This document shows, piece by piece, positions 10,976-21,336 of a DNA stretch of 64,000 nt. The translations under genes and the position numbers were made by a program. The stretch comes from Bacillota bacterium (GTDB lineage Bacteria > Bacillota > Clostridia > Peptostreptococcales > Anaerovoracaceae): positions 17,315 through 81,314 of the forward strand of contig JAETTD010000010.1 in NCBI GenBank assembly GCA_021769295.1, read 5' to 3'. Numbering within the stretch: position 1 is the first letter of the stretch; each line of letters starts with the position of its first letter. The notes under the pieces were generated by a model that saw only the letters and a list, made by a program, of their open reading frames with translations, ran no database searches and had not been told where the DNA came from.

Positions 10976-12307
10976 ATGGTTGTTACAGAAAGAGAGCATA
11001 TGACGGCAGGCTTAAAGCACATTTTAGAGATATTGGATGCGGGTAGTTTTGTAGAGCTTGGCGGAAAGATGATTGCCAAAGCAAGCGGTACATGCGAACC
11101 GAACCGGGTGATTGAGTCAGACGGTGTTATAACCGGGTACGGCACTGTAGATGGACATGTCGTTTATGTTTTTTGTCAGGATAAAGATGTAATGGGAGGA
11201 ACCTTCGGAGTAACTCACGCAGAAAAGATAAACAACATATACAGGCTGGCGGTAAGAGCCCAGGCTCCCGTAGTAGGAATGTTTAATTCGACCGGATTTC
11301 GTATAGAAGAAGGCGTAGACGGGCTTAACGCCTTCGCCTCGCTGTATAAGACAGTGCTTGAGGCCAAAGAAGAAGTGCTGCAAATAATGCTTGTAACAGG
11401 TGAATGCGTGGGAAGTATGGCCATGCTTGCGGAAATGGCAGATTTCCTTTTTATAGAGAAAAAAGAAGGAAAACTGTTGGTAGTCGGAGAAAAAAGCAAG
11501 AGCGACGAATTCTTTACAGACGGAAATCTCGACGATGGGCAGTATAAAAAAATAAGAGAACTGATAAAGCTGCTGCCGCCGGCATCCGGAAGGCTGCCCG
11601 AACAGGCAGAAGTAAAAGACGACCTTAACAGGTTATGCGTAGATATGGAACCCAAGAAGGATGAGGCAGGAGAACTTCTGAAAGAAATTTCAGATGACAG
11701 GCTGTTTATAGAGACAAAAGTTAATACAGGCAAAGACATTGTTACCGGATTCATAAAATTAAACGGATTCGCAGTCGGAGTCGTAGCCAACAGCTATGAC
11801 GAAAACAGAAGCAACAGACTTACTTCTCTCGGAATGAAAAAAGCCTCTGAATTTATAGAATTTTGCGACAGGTTTTCCATAGCGGTAGTTACCATAGTAA
11901 ATACAGACGGATTCAGTATAGAAGAGAGGAATAACCGTTTTGCCGCATCGTCGGCAGAAGAAATGGCAAGAGCCCTTGTTAAGTCGAAAATACCTAAAAT
12001 AAGCCTGATAGTGGGAAAGACCGTTGGCAGCGCTTACAGCCTTATGAACAGCAAAGGATTAAGTGCAGACATGGTATTTATATGGAAAGGCGCCGTAGTT
12101 GAGATGATGAATGCAAGGCAAGCAGCTCAAATAATGTTTCCTAAGGACACTCCTGTGGAAGCAGAGCGCAAGGCTATGGAATACGAAAAAGACGGTTGCA
12201 GCGCAGAAGTCCTTTCGGAACATGGATATGCTGATAAGATAATATCTCCCGAAGAGAGCAGGAAATATATCATAGGAGCCTTAGAAGCTTTCAGGAACGT
12301 GTTTTAG
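10976..12307 (+). CDS. Biotin-dependent acyl-CoA carboxyltransferase, MmdA/PccB/12S-like, short (443 aa from the ATG at 10976)
   Basis: Crotonase-fold carboxyltransferase pattern: VVYVFCQDKDVMGGTFGVTHAEKI, VGKTVGSAYSLMNSKGLSADMVFIWKGAVVEMM; adjacent to OadG, BCCP and OadB genes. Confidence 0.8.
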   Translation: MVVTEREHMTAGLKHILEILDAGSFVELGGKMIAKASGTCEPNRVIESDGVITGYGTVDGHVVYVFCQDKDVMGGTFGVTHAEKINNIYRLAVRAQAPVVGMFNSTGFRIEEGVDGLNAFASLYKTVLEAKEEVLQIMLVTGECVGSMAMLAEMADFLFIEKKEGKLLVVGEKSKSDEFFTDGNLDDGQYKKIRELIKLLPPASGRLPEQAEVKDDLNRLCVDMEPKKDEAGELLKEISDDRLFIETKVNTGKDIVTGFIKLNGFAVGVVANSYDENRSNRLTSLGMKKASEFIEFCDRFSIAVVTIVNTDGFSIEERNNRFAASSAEEMARALVKSKIPKISLIVGKTVGSAYSLMNSKGLSADMVFIWKGAVVEMMNARQAAQIMFPKDTPVEAERKAMEYEKDGCSAEVLSEHGYADKIISPEESRKYIIGALEAFRNVF

Positions 12308-12322
12308 AGGCGGTGAATCCAA

Positions 12323-12625
12323 ATGACAATAACAGAAATACTCATAAAAGCAGGCGCAGATACTTTGCTCGGAATGGGCACCGTCTTTGCAATGCTGATA
12401 CTTATAAGCCTGGTTATTTATCTTTTTAAATTTATATCCAAGGAAGAAAGTCCGATTGATGCTGAACCGAAAAAGGAAGAAGTTCAAACGGGCAAAGGAG
12501 AGAATGAGCAGCTTATAGCCGTAATTATGGCGGCGATTGAGGCATTTAATAAGGATAAAAGCGATATGGGGCAGGACGGCGGATATATAGGCTACATGGT
12601 TAAATCAGTAAAGAGAAGAAGATAG
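12323..12625 (+). CDS. OadG/MmdD-like gamma subunit (single TM)
   Basis: Small N-terminal TM protein between carboxyltransferase and BCCP genes. Confidence 0.7.
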   Translation: MTITEILIKAGADTLLGMGTVFAMLILISLVIYLFKFISKEESPIDAEPKKEEVQTGKGENEQLIAVIMAAIEAFNKDKSDMGQDGGYIGYMVKSVKRRR

Positions 12626-12637
12626 GAGATAAATAAA

Positions 12638-12931
12638 ATGGAAAAATATATCATAAGGGTCAACGGAGCGGAATACGAAGTCGAAGTAGAAAAAAAGACA
12701 GCAGAAGCAGAGCACAAAGGCAAAGAAATTACAGCAGGCACAGCGGGAAAAGTCTGGAAGGTGACAGCGCCGGAGGGCACAAGCGTCAAAAGCGGCGATA
12801 GCATAGTCATACTTGAGGCAATGAAAATGGAAATACCGGTAATTGCGCCTTGCGACGGAAAGATTGAAAAGCTGTTCGTATCAGAGGGAGAGCCCGTTGA
12901 AGCAGGGCAGAAGATAGCTACTGTTATATAA
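12638..12931 (+). CDS. Biotin carboxyl carrier protein of a decarboxylase
   Basis: Biotinylation motif VILEAMKMEIPV. Confidence 0.9.
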   Translation: MEKYIIRVNGAEYEVEVEKKTAEAEHKGKEITAGTAGKVWKVTAPEGTSVKSGDSIVILEAMKMEIPVIAPCDGKIEKLFVSEGEPVEAGQKIATVI

Positions 12932-12946
12932 GAGAAAGGCTGCCTT

Positions 12947-14071
12947 ATGGAATACATAATCAATACACTGGAAAATTTGCTGGCGCAGACAGCTTTTCAC
13001 AATTTAAGCATAGGAAATCTGGCAATGGTGGGAGTGGCCTGCTTCTTCATGTATCTCGCCATAGCCAAGCAATATGAGCCTTTGCTTCTGCTGCCGATTT
13101 CCTTCGGAATGCTTCTTGTTAATATTTATCCTCCTATAATGGAGGAAGGCGGATTACTTTACTTCTTTTTTAAGCTGGATGAATGGACCATATTGCCGTC
13201 GCTGATATTTCTTGGCGTAGGAGCGCTGACGGATTTCGGACCGCTAATCGCCAACCCACGGAGCTTTCTTCTGGGAGCTGCCGCACAGTTCGGCGTTTTC
13301 GGTGCGTATATATTGGCAATGGTTATGGGCTTTAATACGGCCGCAGCCGCAGCAATTGCCATAATAGGCGGAGCCGACGGCCCTACGTCCATTTATCTGG
13401 CGATGAAACTCGGACAAAATGAGCTTATGGGGCCGATTGCCGTAGCAGCTTATTCATATATGGCACTCGTTCCTATTATCCAGCCTCCGATAATGCGGGC
13501 GCTGACAACAAAGGAAGAACGCAGGATAAAAATGAAACAGATGAGGGCGGTAACCAGGAAAGAGAAAATTCTCTTTCCTATAGTTGTGACTATTGTAGTG
13601 TGCTCCCTTCTCCCGTCCACAACTCCTCTAATCGGTATGTTGATGCTGGGAAATCTTTTTAGAGAGAGCGGCGTTGTGAGACAGCTTACGGAAACCGCCT
13701 CCAATGCGCTGATGTATATAGTGGTCATATTTTTAGGTACTTCCGTAGGTGCAACGACGAGTGCCGATGCTTTTCTGAGATGGGATACCATTAAGATAGT
13801 GCTCCTCGGCCTGCTGGCTTTTTCTATAGCGACAGCGGCAGGAGTCATGTTTGGAAAGCTGATGTGCAAGCTGAGCGGTGGCAAGATAAATCCACTCATT
13901 GGAGCGGCAGGCGTATCTGCAGTGCCAATGGCGGCAAGGGTTGCTCAGAAAGTCGGAGCAGAAGAAGACCCGACCAATTTTTTGCTGATGCACGCCATGG
14001 GTCCCAATGTTGCAGGAGTAATAGGAACAGCAGTGGCTGCAGGAGTATTCATGGCAATCTTCGGAGTTTAA
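12947..14071 (+). CDS. Sodium-pumping decarboxylase beta subunit (OadB/MmdB/GcdB family)
   Basis: Multi-TM; GGADGPTSIYLAMKL motif. Confidence 0.92.
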   Translation: MEYIINTLENLLAQTAFHNLSIGNLAMVGVACFFMYLAIAKQYEPLLLLPISFGMLLVNIYPPIMEEGGLLYFFFKLDEWTILPSLIFLGVGALTDFGPLIANPRSFLLGAAAQFGVFGAYILAMVMGFNTAAAAAIAIIGGADGPTSIYLAMKLGQNELMGPIAVAAYSYMALVPIIQPPIMRALTTKEERRIKMKQMRAVTRKEKILFPIVVTIVVCSLLPSTTPLIGMLMLGNLFRESGVVRQLTETASNALMYIVVIFLGTSVGATTSADAFLRWDTIKIVLLGLLAFSIATAAGVMFGKLMCKLSGGKINPLIGAAGVSAVPMAARVAQKVGAEEDPTNFLLMHAMGPNVAGVIGTAVAAGVFMAIFGV

Positions 14072-14090
14072 AATAAAGGAGCATTAGACT

Positions 14091-15500
14091 ATGGCAAACA
14101 ATGTAAAAAAAGTAAAGATTACAGAAACGGTTTTAAGAGATGCTCACCAGTCTCTGGCAGCGACGAGAATGAGGATTGAGGATATGATTCCCATACTGGA
14201 GAAAATGGATAAAGTGGGGTATCATTCGATAGAATGCTGGGGCGGAGCAACTTTTGACGCCTGCCTTAGGTTCCTCGACGAGGACCCTTGGGAAAGGCTG
14301 AGAATTTTGCGTAAAGGGCTTCCCGGCAGCAAGCTTCAGATGCTTTTGAGAGGTCAGAATCTGCTTGGATACAGGCATTATGCTGACGATGTGGTGGAAT
14401 ATTTTGTTCAGAAATCCATCGGTAACGGTATTGATATTCTCAGAATATTTGATGCTTTTAACGATTTGAGAAATTTGCAGACCGCCGTTAAGGCAGCAAA
14501 AAAAGAGGGAGGCGAAGTTCAGCTTGCTCTCGCTTATACTACGGGAGAAGGTTACACCACGGATTATTGGACAGACCTTGCAAGAGAAATGGAAGAACTG
14601 GGCGCTGATTCCATATGTATAAAAGACATGGCAGGAATTCTGACTCCTCAGGCAGCATACGAGCTTGTAACTTCCATAAAAGCCAGTGTAAATATTCCTC
14701 TGCAGCTTCACAGCCACTGCGGCGGCGGAATAGCTGACATAACATATATGAAGGCTATTGAGGCAGGATGCGATATTATAGATACGGCAATCTCCCCTTT
14801 TTCCATGGGAACCAGCCAGCCGCCTACGGAGGTAATGGCAAAAGCTTTGGAAGGCACCGAATTTGACACCGGCCTTGACTGCAACCTGCTGGCTGAAATA
14901 GCAGACTATTTCAGACCTATAAGAGACAGATTCCTCAAAGAGGGGCAGATTGATGCAAAGGTAATGGGAGTGGACGTAAAGACTCTTTTATATCAGGTGC
15001 CGGGCGGAATGCTTTCAAATCTGGTGATGCAGCTGAAAGAACAGAATGCGATGGATAAATTTTATGATGTTTTAAATGAGGTGCCGAAGGTGAGAGAAGA
15101 TCTGGGGCAGCCGCCCCTCGTAACGCCTTCATCGCAAATTGTCGGAACTCAGGCAGTCTTAAATATACTGAGCGGCCAGCGGTATAAGCTCATGTCAAAA
15201 GAGACCAAAGATATACTTCACGGAAATTACGGAAAGACGATAAAGCCGTTTAACAAGGAGATTCAGAAACTTGCCATAGGAGACGAAGCGCCCATTACAA
15301 TACGACCTGCCGACTTGCTCTCCCCTGAACTTGACAAGCTGAGGGAAGAAATGAAAATTTATAGGCTTCAGGATGAAGATGTTCTGTCATATGCGCTTTT
15401 CCCACAGGTTGCCATGGAATTTTTTAAAAAAAGAGATGCAAAAGCAAACGGCGTGGATATTGAACTTTACGATATAAAAAACAAAGCGTATCCGATTTAA
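14091..15500 (+). CDS. Oxaloacetate decarboxylase alpha / pyruvate carboxylase subunit B / 5S-like carboxyltransferase, lacking a C-terminal biotin domain
   Basis: TETVLRDAHQSLAATRMR; 469 aa ending without an AMKM motif. Confidence 0.9.
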   Translation: MANNVKKVKITETVLRDAHQSLAATRMRIEDMIPILEKMDKVGYHSIECWGGATFDACLRFLDEDPWERLRILRKGLPGSKLQMLLRGQNLLGYRHYADDVVEYFVQKSIGNGIDILRIFDAFNDLRNLQTAVKAAKKEGGEVQLALAYTTGEGYTTDYWTDLAREMEELGADSICIKDMAGILTPQAAYELVTSIKASVNIPLQLHSHCGGGIADITYMKAIEAGCDIIDTAISPFSMGTSQPPTEVMAKALEGTEFDTGLDCNLLAEIADYFRPIRDRFLKEGQIDAKVMGVDVKTLLYQVPGGMLSNLVMQLKEQNAMDKFYDVLNEVPKVREDLGQPPLVTPSSQIVGTQAVLNILSGQRYKLMSKETKDILHGNYGKTIKPFNKEIQKLAIGDEAPITIRPADLLSPELDKLREEMKIYRLQDEDVLSYALFPQVAMEFFKKRDAKANGVDIELYDIKNKAYPI

Positions 15501-15518
15501 TACAGGGAGGGATATAAA

Positions 15519-16751
15519 ATGATTTTTGCACAGCAGAACGGAAGAACTTCCATAGGGGCACCGGATAAGCTCTTTGGCGTTTCTTCAAAGGCTAAAGAGA
15601 GGATTGCCCAAATCGGCAAAGAAAACGTCATAAACTCCACCATAGGGGTTTTGTTAAACGATGAGGGGAAGCTAATTGTACTCGATTCCGTCATGAGATG
15701 TATAAGAGGGCTGGCTCCGGAGGATTATGCTGCATACGCACCCATACTGGGGATACCGGAATATCTGGAAGCAGTAAAAAAGGCAGTGTTCTTAGATGAA
15801 ATGCCCGAGGCTTATCTGGAGGTCTGCTATGCGCCGGGAGGAACCGGGGCAATAAGAAATGCGATTTCAGCTTATACCAAGCCGAGGGACAAGATTCTTA
15901 CATCTGACTGGCATTGGAGCCCGTATGACATAATTTCGGCGGAAATAGGCAGAAAGGTTGAGACCTATAATCTCTTTAACCGGGAGAACAAGTTTGACTA
16001 TGTTGACTTTGAAAATCAACTGGGAAAAATTTTAGATGAACAGGATGAGACCCTCATAATAATCAATACTCCGGCTCACAATCCGACAGGATACACTTTT
16101 ACATCGGAAGATTGGGATAATCTCCTCAAATCGGTTAAAAAATTCCCTGAAAAAAAGATTGCCTTGTTGGTAGACATAGCATATCTTGACTTTTCGGGAG
16201 ATGCAAAAGAATACAGACAGTTTTTTAAAAAGCTGATTCACCTGCCTGAAAATTTGTTGCCCCTTGTTGCTTTCTCAGCTTCAAAAGGATATACTATGTA
16301 TGGAATGCGTTGCGGAGCGCTGATATGTATGGCTTCGGATGAAAAGACAGCCAAAGAGTTTAAAGATGTGATGAGCGCAGAGTGCAGGGCGAGCTGGTCC
16401 AACGGGAACAGGGCTGCAATGACGGTAATAGCGGATATTTTGGAAGATGACAGCTTATTTGCCGATGTAGTCGCCGAGCGAAATGCCTACATGAAAATTC
16501 TCAAAAAAAGAGGAAAAGCTTTTATGCAAGCATCTTCAAAAGCGGGCTTAAAAGTGTGCCCTTACGATTCGGGATTCTTTGTGACCGTGCCTTGCCAAAA
16601 TGCCGAGGCAGTAAGCTGCGAGCTTCAAAAGATGAATGTCTTTACCATAACTTTAGGCCCCGGAATACGTGTATCAGTTGCATCAAATACGGAGGAAGAA
16701 TGCAGAGCGATGCCGGCTAAAATAAAAGCGGCTATGGATGCTTGCAAATAA
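15519..16751 (+). CDS. PLP-dependent class I/II aminotransferase (aspartate/aromatic type)
   Basis: NTPAHNPTGYTFT, SASKGYTMYGMRCG, PGIRVSVAS. Confidence 0.85.
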   Translation: MIFAQQNGRTSIGAPDKLFGVSSKAKERIAQIGKENVINSTIGVLLNDEGKLIVLDSVMRCIRGLAPEDYAAYAPILGIPEYLEAVKKAVFLDEMPEAYLEVCYAPGGTGAIRNAISAYTKPRDKILTSDWHWSPYDIISAEIGRKVETYNLFNRENKFDYVDFENQLGKILDEQDETLIIINTPAHNPTGYTFTSEDWDNLLKSVKKFPEKKIALLVDIAYLDFSGDAKEYRQFFKKLIHLPENLLPLVAFSASKGYTMYGMRCGALICMASDEKTAKEFKDVMSAECRASWSNGNRAAMTVIADILEDDSLFADVVAERNAYMKILKKRGKAFMQASSKAGLKVCPYDSGFFVTVPCQNAEAVSCELQKMNVFTITLGPGIRVSVASNTEEECRAMPAKIKAAMDACK

Positions 16752-16756
16752 CGCTT

Positions 16757-17185
16757 ATGAGAAATCTTGACGAAATTGACCTGAAGATAATAGAACTCCT
16801 CAGCAAAAATGGCAGAATATCGTTAAAAGACCTTTCCAACGAGGTTTTTCTTACAACGCCGGCAGTTGCAGCGAGGATAGAAAAGCTTGAGAAAGAAGGA
16901 TATATAAAGGGAATTCATGCCAAGATAAACATGGAAAAGCTCGGATACGGAGTTAAGGCGTTCATATTGGTCAGCGTGCCGCCGGAAGACAGCTCAAAGT
17001 TTTATGAGTTTGTAAAGGCACAGGAATGCGTGCTTGAGTGCAATCACATAACGGGAGAATATTCGATGCTTCTCAAGGTGATTTTTTCGTCGACAAGCCT
17101 TTTGGATGAGTTTATGGGAAAGTTGCAGCACTTTGGCAAAACGCAGACCTCGGTGGTGTTCTCGACCATATTGGAGAGAAATTAG
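16757..17185 (+). CDS. Lrp/AsnC family transcriptional regulator
   Basis: LDEIDLKIIELLSKNGRISLKDLSNEVFLTTPAVAARIEKLEKEGYIKG. Confidence 0.93.
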   Translation: MRNLDEIDLKIIELLSKNGRISLKDLSNEVFLTTPAVAARIEKLEKEGYIKGIHAKINMEKLGYGVKAFILVSVPPEDSSKFYEFVKAQECVLECNHITGEYSMLLKVIFSSTSLLDEFMGKLQHFGKTQTSVVFSTILERN

Positions 17186-17232
17186 TGTATTTCTTTACCT
17201 GATAAGGCTAATTCAAAGGCAGGAGAAGGCTT

Positions 17233-19143
17233 ATGAAAAAGCGAAAGATAGCGGTGCTTACTTGGCAAGACAAATTTGAAATGTACGATGACCAGTTCAG
17301 AAATGAGTTTGACGACACTGAAGTAATACAATACGGCAGTGACTTTTCCTATTATACATTGAGAAAAAAGGCCGTCATGCTGGAAAATCTGGGATACGAC
17401 GCTATATTGGCAAGGGGATATACGTGCGGAATAATAAAAGATTACGTCAATCTGCCTTTGGTAGCAGTGGAACCTGACATGCTTGACGTGCTTGAATCCC
17501 TGATAAAGTTCGAGCCTAAGAAGGGCGACAGAATTACGCTTCTGTTTCAGGAAAGCAACAACCTGCTTCAATACGAGAGAATCCCTGCTTATCTCAATTC
17601 GATGTTTGGCGTCGAAGCAGAGGTGAGCAGATATAAGAATATGGAAGATTATTTTCCCAAAGTAGATGAAATCCTTATGAGGGGCAGAATTCTTCTGAGC
17701 GGTCATAACGGAATAAAACGGGCAAAAGAATTGGGAGGAATCTGTTCTCCTCTGTACATAGGAGAAAATGCCATAAGAGAAGCTGTTCTCGAGGCCATAA
17801 ACATTATAGACATAAGGCGCAAGGACGCAATCCAAAACAAGAGAACGGAAAGTATCATCAGCAGCAAGAGCGAAGGTATTATGACCATTGATGAAGCCTT
17901 CAATGTAAATCTGGTAAACGATTACGCCGGAAATCTGCTCAGAATAAGCAGGGAAGAAAACAATAAAACCATTGATATAAAGAAGTGTTTTCCCGAGGTT
18001 AAGTGGACCAATATACTGACGTCGGATTTTAAAAATATAGTAACCAAGACAAATGACGATGTGCGGGTTATCATGAACACAAAGATGATTTCTGACACGG
18101 CAGAGGAAAAGGAATTTTTAATTGCCTTCAGGCAGGCGTCAAAGGTTTTGGAAGAAGAAAAGAAGATAAGAGCGGAGCTCTACAAGAAGAAACAATATGC
18201 CAAATTCAATATGGACGATATTAAGGGTGCAAGCAAAGAGATAAATGACTGCAAAGAAAAAACCAGGCAGTGCGCCCGCTTTAATTCGAACATATTGATA
18301 TACGGAGAAAGCGGAGTGGGCAAGGAGCTTTTCGCTCAGTGTATCCACAATGAAAGTGAGAGGGCAAACGAGCCTTTCTATGCAATCAACTGCGCCGCCT
18401 TGCCTGAGAATTTGCTGGAAAGCGAACTGTTCGGATATAGTGAAGGTTCCTTTACCGGAGCCAAAAAGGGTGGCAAAGCGGGAATCTTTGAACTTGCTCA
18501 CAAGGGCACGGTGTTTTTGGATGAAATAGGCGAGCTGTCTATGGCTTCTCAGAGCGCATTGCTCAGGGTGCTCCAGGAAAAGGAAATCAGAAGAATCGGC
18601 GGAGACGGAGTCATTCCGGTTGATGTGCGTGTTATCGCTGCAAGCCACAAAGACATATATAATGAAGTCAAGGAAGGCCGTTTCAGACAGGATTTGTTCT
18701 ATAGGCTGGGCACGGTGTTTCTTACCATACCTCCTCTCAGGGAAAGGCGCACTGATATATGCATCTTGATGCAGGATTTTATAGAGCGGTTCTCTTCTAA
18801 ATACGGGATTTCATATACGGCAGACATCACCTATGAAGCTTATAAATACATATTGGAATACGAGTGGGAAGGCAATGTAAGGGAGCTTCAGAATTTTGTG
18901 GAGCGTCTGTTTATCCTCGGGTATTATGACAAGGAAATAAAGCTGGAGGATGTAAAGTTCCTGCTGGCAAATTCTCCTAAGGATATAAATTACTCCAATG
19001 TTTACCGGAATGAGCCGCCTGAAAAAGGCAAGATAAAATCTTATGACATAGAAAGCGCCCTGAAGCAGACCGGCGGAAACAAGACAAAGGCCGCCGAGCT
19101 TCTGGGAATCAGCAGAACTCACCTTTGGAGACTGATGAAGTGA
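17233..19143 (+). CDS. Sigma-54-dependent activator with PrpR-N-like sensor, PAS-like, AAA+ and Fis-type HTH domains
   Basis: GESGVGKE Walker A, GSFTGA loop, FLDEIGE Walker B, GGNKTKAAELLGISRTHLWRL HTH. Confidence 0.93.
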   Translation: MKKRKIAVLTWQDKFEMYDDQFRNEFDDTEVIQYGSDFSYYTLRKKAVMLENLGYDAILARGYTCGIIKDYVNLPLVAVEPDMLDVLESLIKFEPKKGDRITLLFQESNNLLQYERIPAYLNSMFGVEAEVSRYKNMEDYFPKVDEILMRGRILLSGHNGIKRAKELGGICSPLYIGENAIREAVLEAINIIDIRRKDAIQNKRTESIISSKSEGIMTIDEAFNVNLVNDYAGNLLRISREENNKTIDIKKCFPEVKWTNILTSDFKNIVTKTNDDVRVIMNTKMISDTAEEKEFLIAFRQASKVLEEEKKIRAELYKKKQYAKFNMDDIKGASKEINDCKEKTRQCARFNSNILIYGESGVGKELFAQCIHNESERANEPFYAINCAALPENLLESELFGYSEGSFTGAKKGGKAGIFELAHKGTVFLDEIGELSMASQSALLRVLQEKEIRRIGGDGVIPVDVRVIAASHKDIYNEVKEGRFRQDLFYRLGTVFLTIPPLRERRTDICILMQDFIERFSSKYGISYTADITYEAYKYILEYEWEGNVRELQNFVERLFILGYYDKEIKLEDVKFLLANSPKDINYSNVYRNEPPEKGKIKSYDIESALKQTGGNKTKAAELLGISRTHLWRLMK

Positions 19144-19187
19144 ATATAAATGAACAGCAACGCCCGGCGGGCGGCGATCAGCGAGAC

Positions 19188-19409
19188 TGCCGTAAACCTT
19201 AAATTTTCTTTGAATTGCGGCATTTTGACAGGGATGACAGGGGCCAAATTGCCGTAAAGTTCGCAATTTCTTTTAAATACGGCATTTTATGAGCCGTAGG
19301 AAGGGTAAAATTGCCGTAAATTTAAAATTTTTCTTATTTCCCGGCATTTTGGCGGGAAATAAGGTAGCAAAAGTGCCGCAAATAGGAGATTTTCTTAAAT
19401 TTGCGGCAC
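19188..19409. repeat. Four-unit tandem hairpin array, exact 62-bp period
   Basis: TGCCG(T/C)AAA starts at 19188, 19250, 19312 and 19374, each closed about 35 nt later by ...CGGCA. Confidence 0.85.
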
Positions 19410-19448
19410 TTTACAATTTAAACAGTTGCGGCGACACCATCCGGTGTT

Positions 19449-20525
19449 TTAATCCCATAATGCCAGTATTTCAGGGATAACTTTCTTCAAATCGCCTTCG
19501 ATAGCATAGTCTGCCAGTTTCATCATCGGACATTCAGGGTCCTTGTTTATGGCAACTATTATCTTGGAAGTCTGCATTCCTGCAAGGTGTTGTATTGCAC
19601 CGGAGATGCCGCAGGCAAAATAGATTTCAGGCTTTACGGTGGTGCCTGTCTGGCCGACCTGATGACTCTGGTCAATCCAGCCTGCATCTACTGCGGCTCT
19701 TGAAGCGCCTACGACGCCGCCGACCTTTTCTGCGAGAGCCCTTATCAGCTCAAAGCCCTCGGGACCGCCCAGACCTCTTCCGCCGGAGCAGATGATTTTG
19801 GCGTCAGTAAGGGAAACCATTTCCTTGACAGCCTTTACCGTTTCCAAGACTTCGACGGAGATGTCCTCCGGAGCGAGAGCCACCTGTACCCGAACAAGTT
19901 CGCCGGAAGCGACGGAGGCGCCATCGGCCTTTTCACGCTTGCTCATAACCCCCGGCCTTACGGTTGCCATTTGAGGTCGGGTGCCGGGAGTAACGATTGT
20001 GGCCATGAGATTTCCGCCGAAAGCAGGTCTTGTCTGTTTAAGACCCTTGCTCTGGTCATTTCTGTCAAGACCTGTTAAGCTGGCGGTGGTATTTTGTTCG
20101 AGATAATCCATGTAGCTGGCAACGCTGATGTCAAGCCTTGTGCAGTCTGCCGTAAGGCCGGTGTTAAGCCTTGCGGCGATTCTCGGAGCCAAATCACGGC
20201 CTATGTGAGTTGCGCCGAAAAGAACGATTTCGGGCATGTATTCGTTTATGGCATCCGTAATCGCCTTTGTGTATCCGTCAGTAGTGTAGTTGGCAAGCAG
20301 AGGGTGCTCAAGCAGGTATACCTTGTCCGCTCCGTAAGCATAGAGCTCGTCCTTCAAATTTTCCACATCATTTCCGACAAGGACGGCACAAACCTTTGTA
20401 TCATTGCCAAGCTCTCTTGAAAGCCTGTAACCTTCGCCGACAAGCTCAAGGGCGACATTCATGAGCTTTCCGTTTCTCTGTTCGGCAAAAACCCATATAT
20501 CTTTATATTTTTCAAAATCTTTCAT
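19449..20525 (-). CDS. etfA: Electron transfer flavoprotein alpha subunit
   Basis: [68 protein letters not shown]. Confidence 0.95.
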   Translation of the reverse strand: MKDFEKYKDIWVFAEQRNGKLMNVALELVGEGYRLSRELGNDTKVCAVLVGNDVENLKDELYAYGADKVYLLEHPLLANYTTDGYTKAITDAINEYMPEIVLFGATHIGRDLAPRIAARLNTGLTADCTRLDISVASYMDYLEQNTTASLTGLDRNDQSKGLKQTRPAFGGNLMATIVTPGTRPQMATVRPGVMSKREKADGASVASGELVRVQVALAPEDISVEVLETVKAVKEMVSLTDAKIICSGGRGLGGPEGFELIRALAEKVGGVVGASRAAVDAGWIDQSHQVGQTGTTVKPEIYFACGISGAIQHLAGMQTSKIIVAINKDPECPMMKLADYAIEGDLKKVIPEILALWD

Positions 20526-20536
20526 CGTTTTCCTCC

Positions 20537-21325
20537 CTAAATTATATGTTTTTCTTTGAACGCAGCTATGAGATTTGCGGCTTTTTCTTTAGGAGTATCT
20601 CCGGCAACGGCAACACCTGCGCCCTTAGGCTTAGGGGTGAAGGATTTGAATACGTTTGTAGGAGATGCTTTGAGACCGACCGAAGCGCTGTCAACACCGA
20701 TGTCGGCGGCGCTCCATACCTTGATTTCGTGCTTGGCGGCTTTCAATATGCCGGGCACGGACATGTATCTCGGAGTGTTCAGCTCCTTTATGGCTGTAAG
20801 AACGCAAGGCAAACTTACACGAAGGGTTTGGTAGCCGTCCTCCAAAGCACGGCGAACGGTTGCCTTGCCGTCTGACAGTTCGAAGTCTTTTACATATGTA
20901 ATCTGAGGAAGCCCCAGTTTTTCGGCAATTTGCGGGCCTACCTGGGCTGTGTCGCCGTCTATGGCCTGTCTGCCGGCAAATATCAAATCAAAGTCGCCTA
21001 TCTTTTTGATTCCTGCGGCAACTGCATTGGAAGTGGCCCATGTATCCGAACCTCCGAGAGCTCTGTCAGACAGCAGCACCGCATCGTCTGCACCCATGGC
21101 GATACATTCCTGAAGCATTTCCTTTGCCTGAGGAGGCCCCATGGTTATGGCGATGACTTCTGTGCCGGGATGGGAATCTTTGATTTGCAGAGCCTGCTCA
21201 AGAGCGTTTGCGTCATCCGGATTTAATATGGACGGTACGCCGTCTCTTATCAACGTTCCCGTTTCCGGATTTATTTTGATTTCAGTTGTATCGGGAACCT
21301 GTTTTACACATACGATTATTCTCAT
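20537..21325 (-). CDS. etfB: Electron transfer flavoprotein beta subunit
   Basis: [46 protein letters not shown]. Confidence 0.95.
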   Translation of the reverse strand: MRIIVCVKQVPDTTEIKINPETGTLIRDGVPSILNPDDANALEQALQIKDSHPGTEVIAITMGPPQAKEMLQECIAMGADDAVLLSDRALGGSDTWATSNAVAAGIKKIGDFDLIFAGRQAIDGDTAQVGPQIAEKLGLPQITYVKDFELSDGKATVRRALEDGYQTLRVSLPCVLTAIKELNTPRYMSVPGILKAAKHEIKVWSAADIGVDSASVGLKASPTNVFKSFTPKPKGAGVAVAGDTPKEKAANLIAAFKEKHII

Positions 21326-21336
21326 TATCTCTCCTC

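Noticed and set aside
17182-17835. 217-aa minus-strand ORF
   Set aside because: Antisense to the sigma-54 activator gene, no RBS and no family resemblance; a codon-bias shadow ORF.
19188-19409. CRISPR array
   Set aside because: The 62-bp period and about 36+26 layout look CRISPR-like, but interiors of the repeats vary, the linkers share TTTT...AAA ends, and there are no cas genes nearby.
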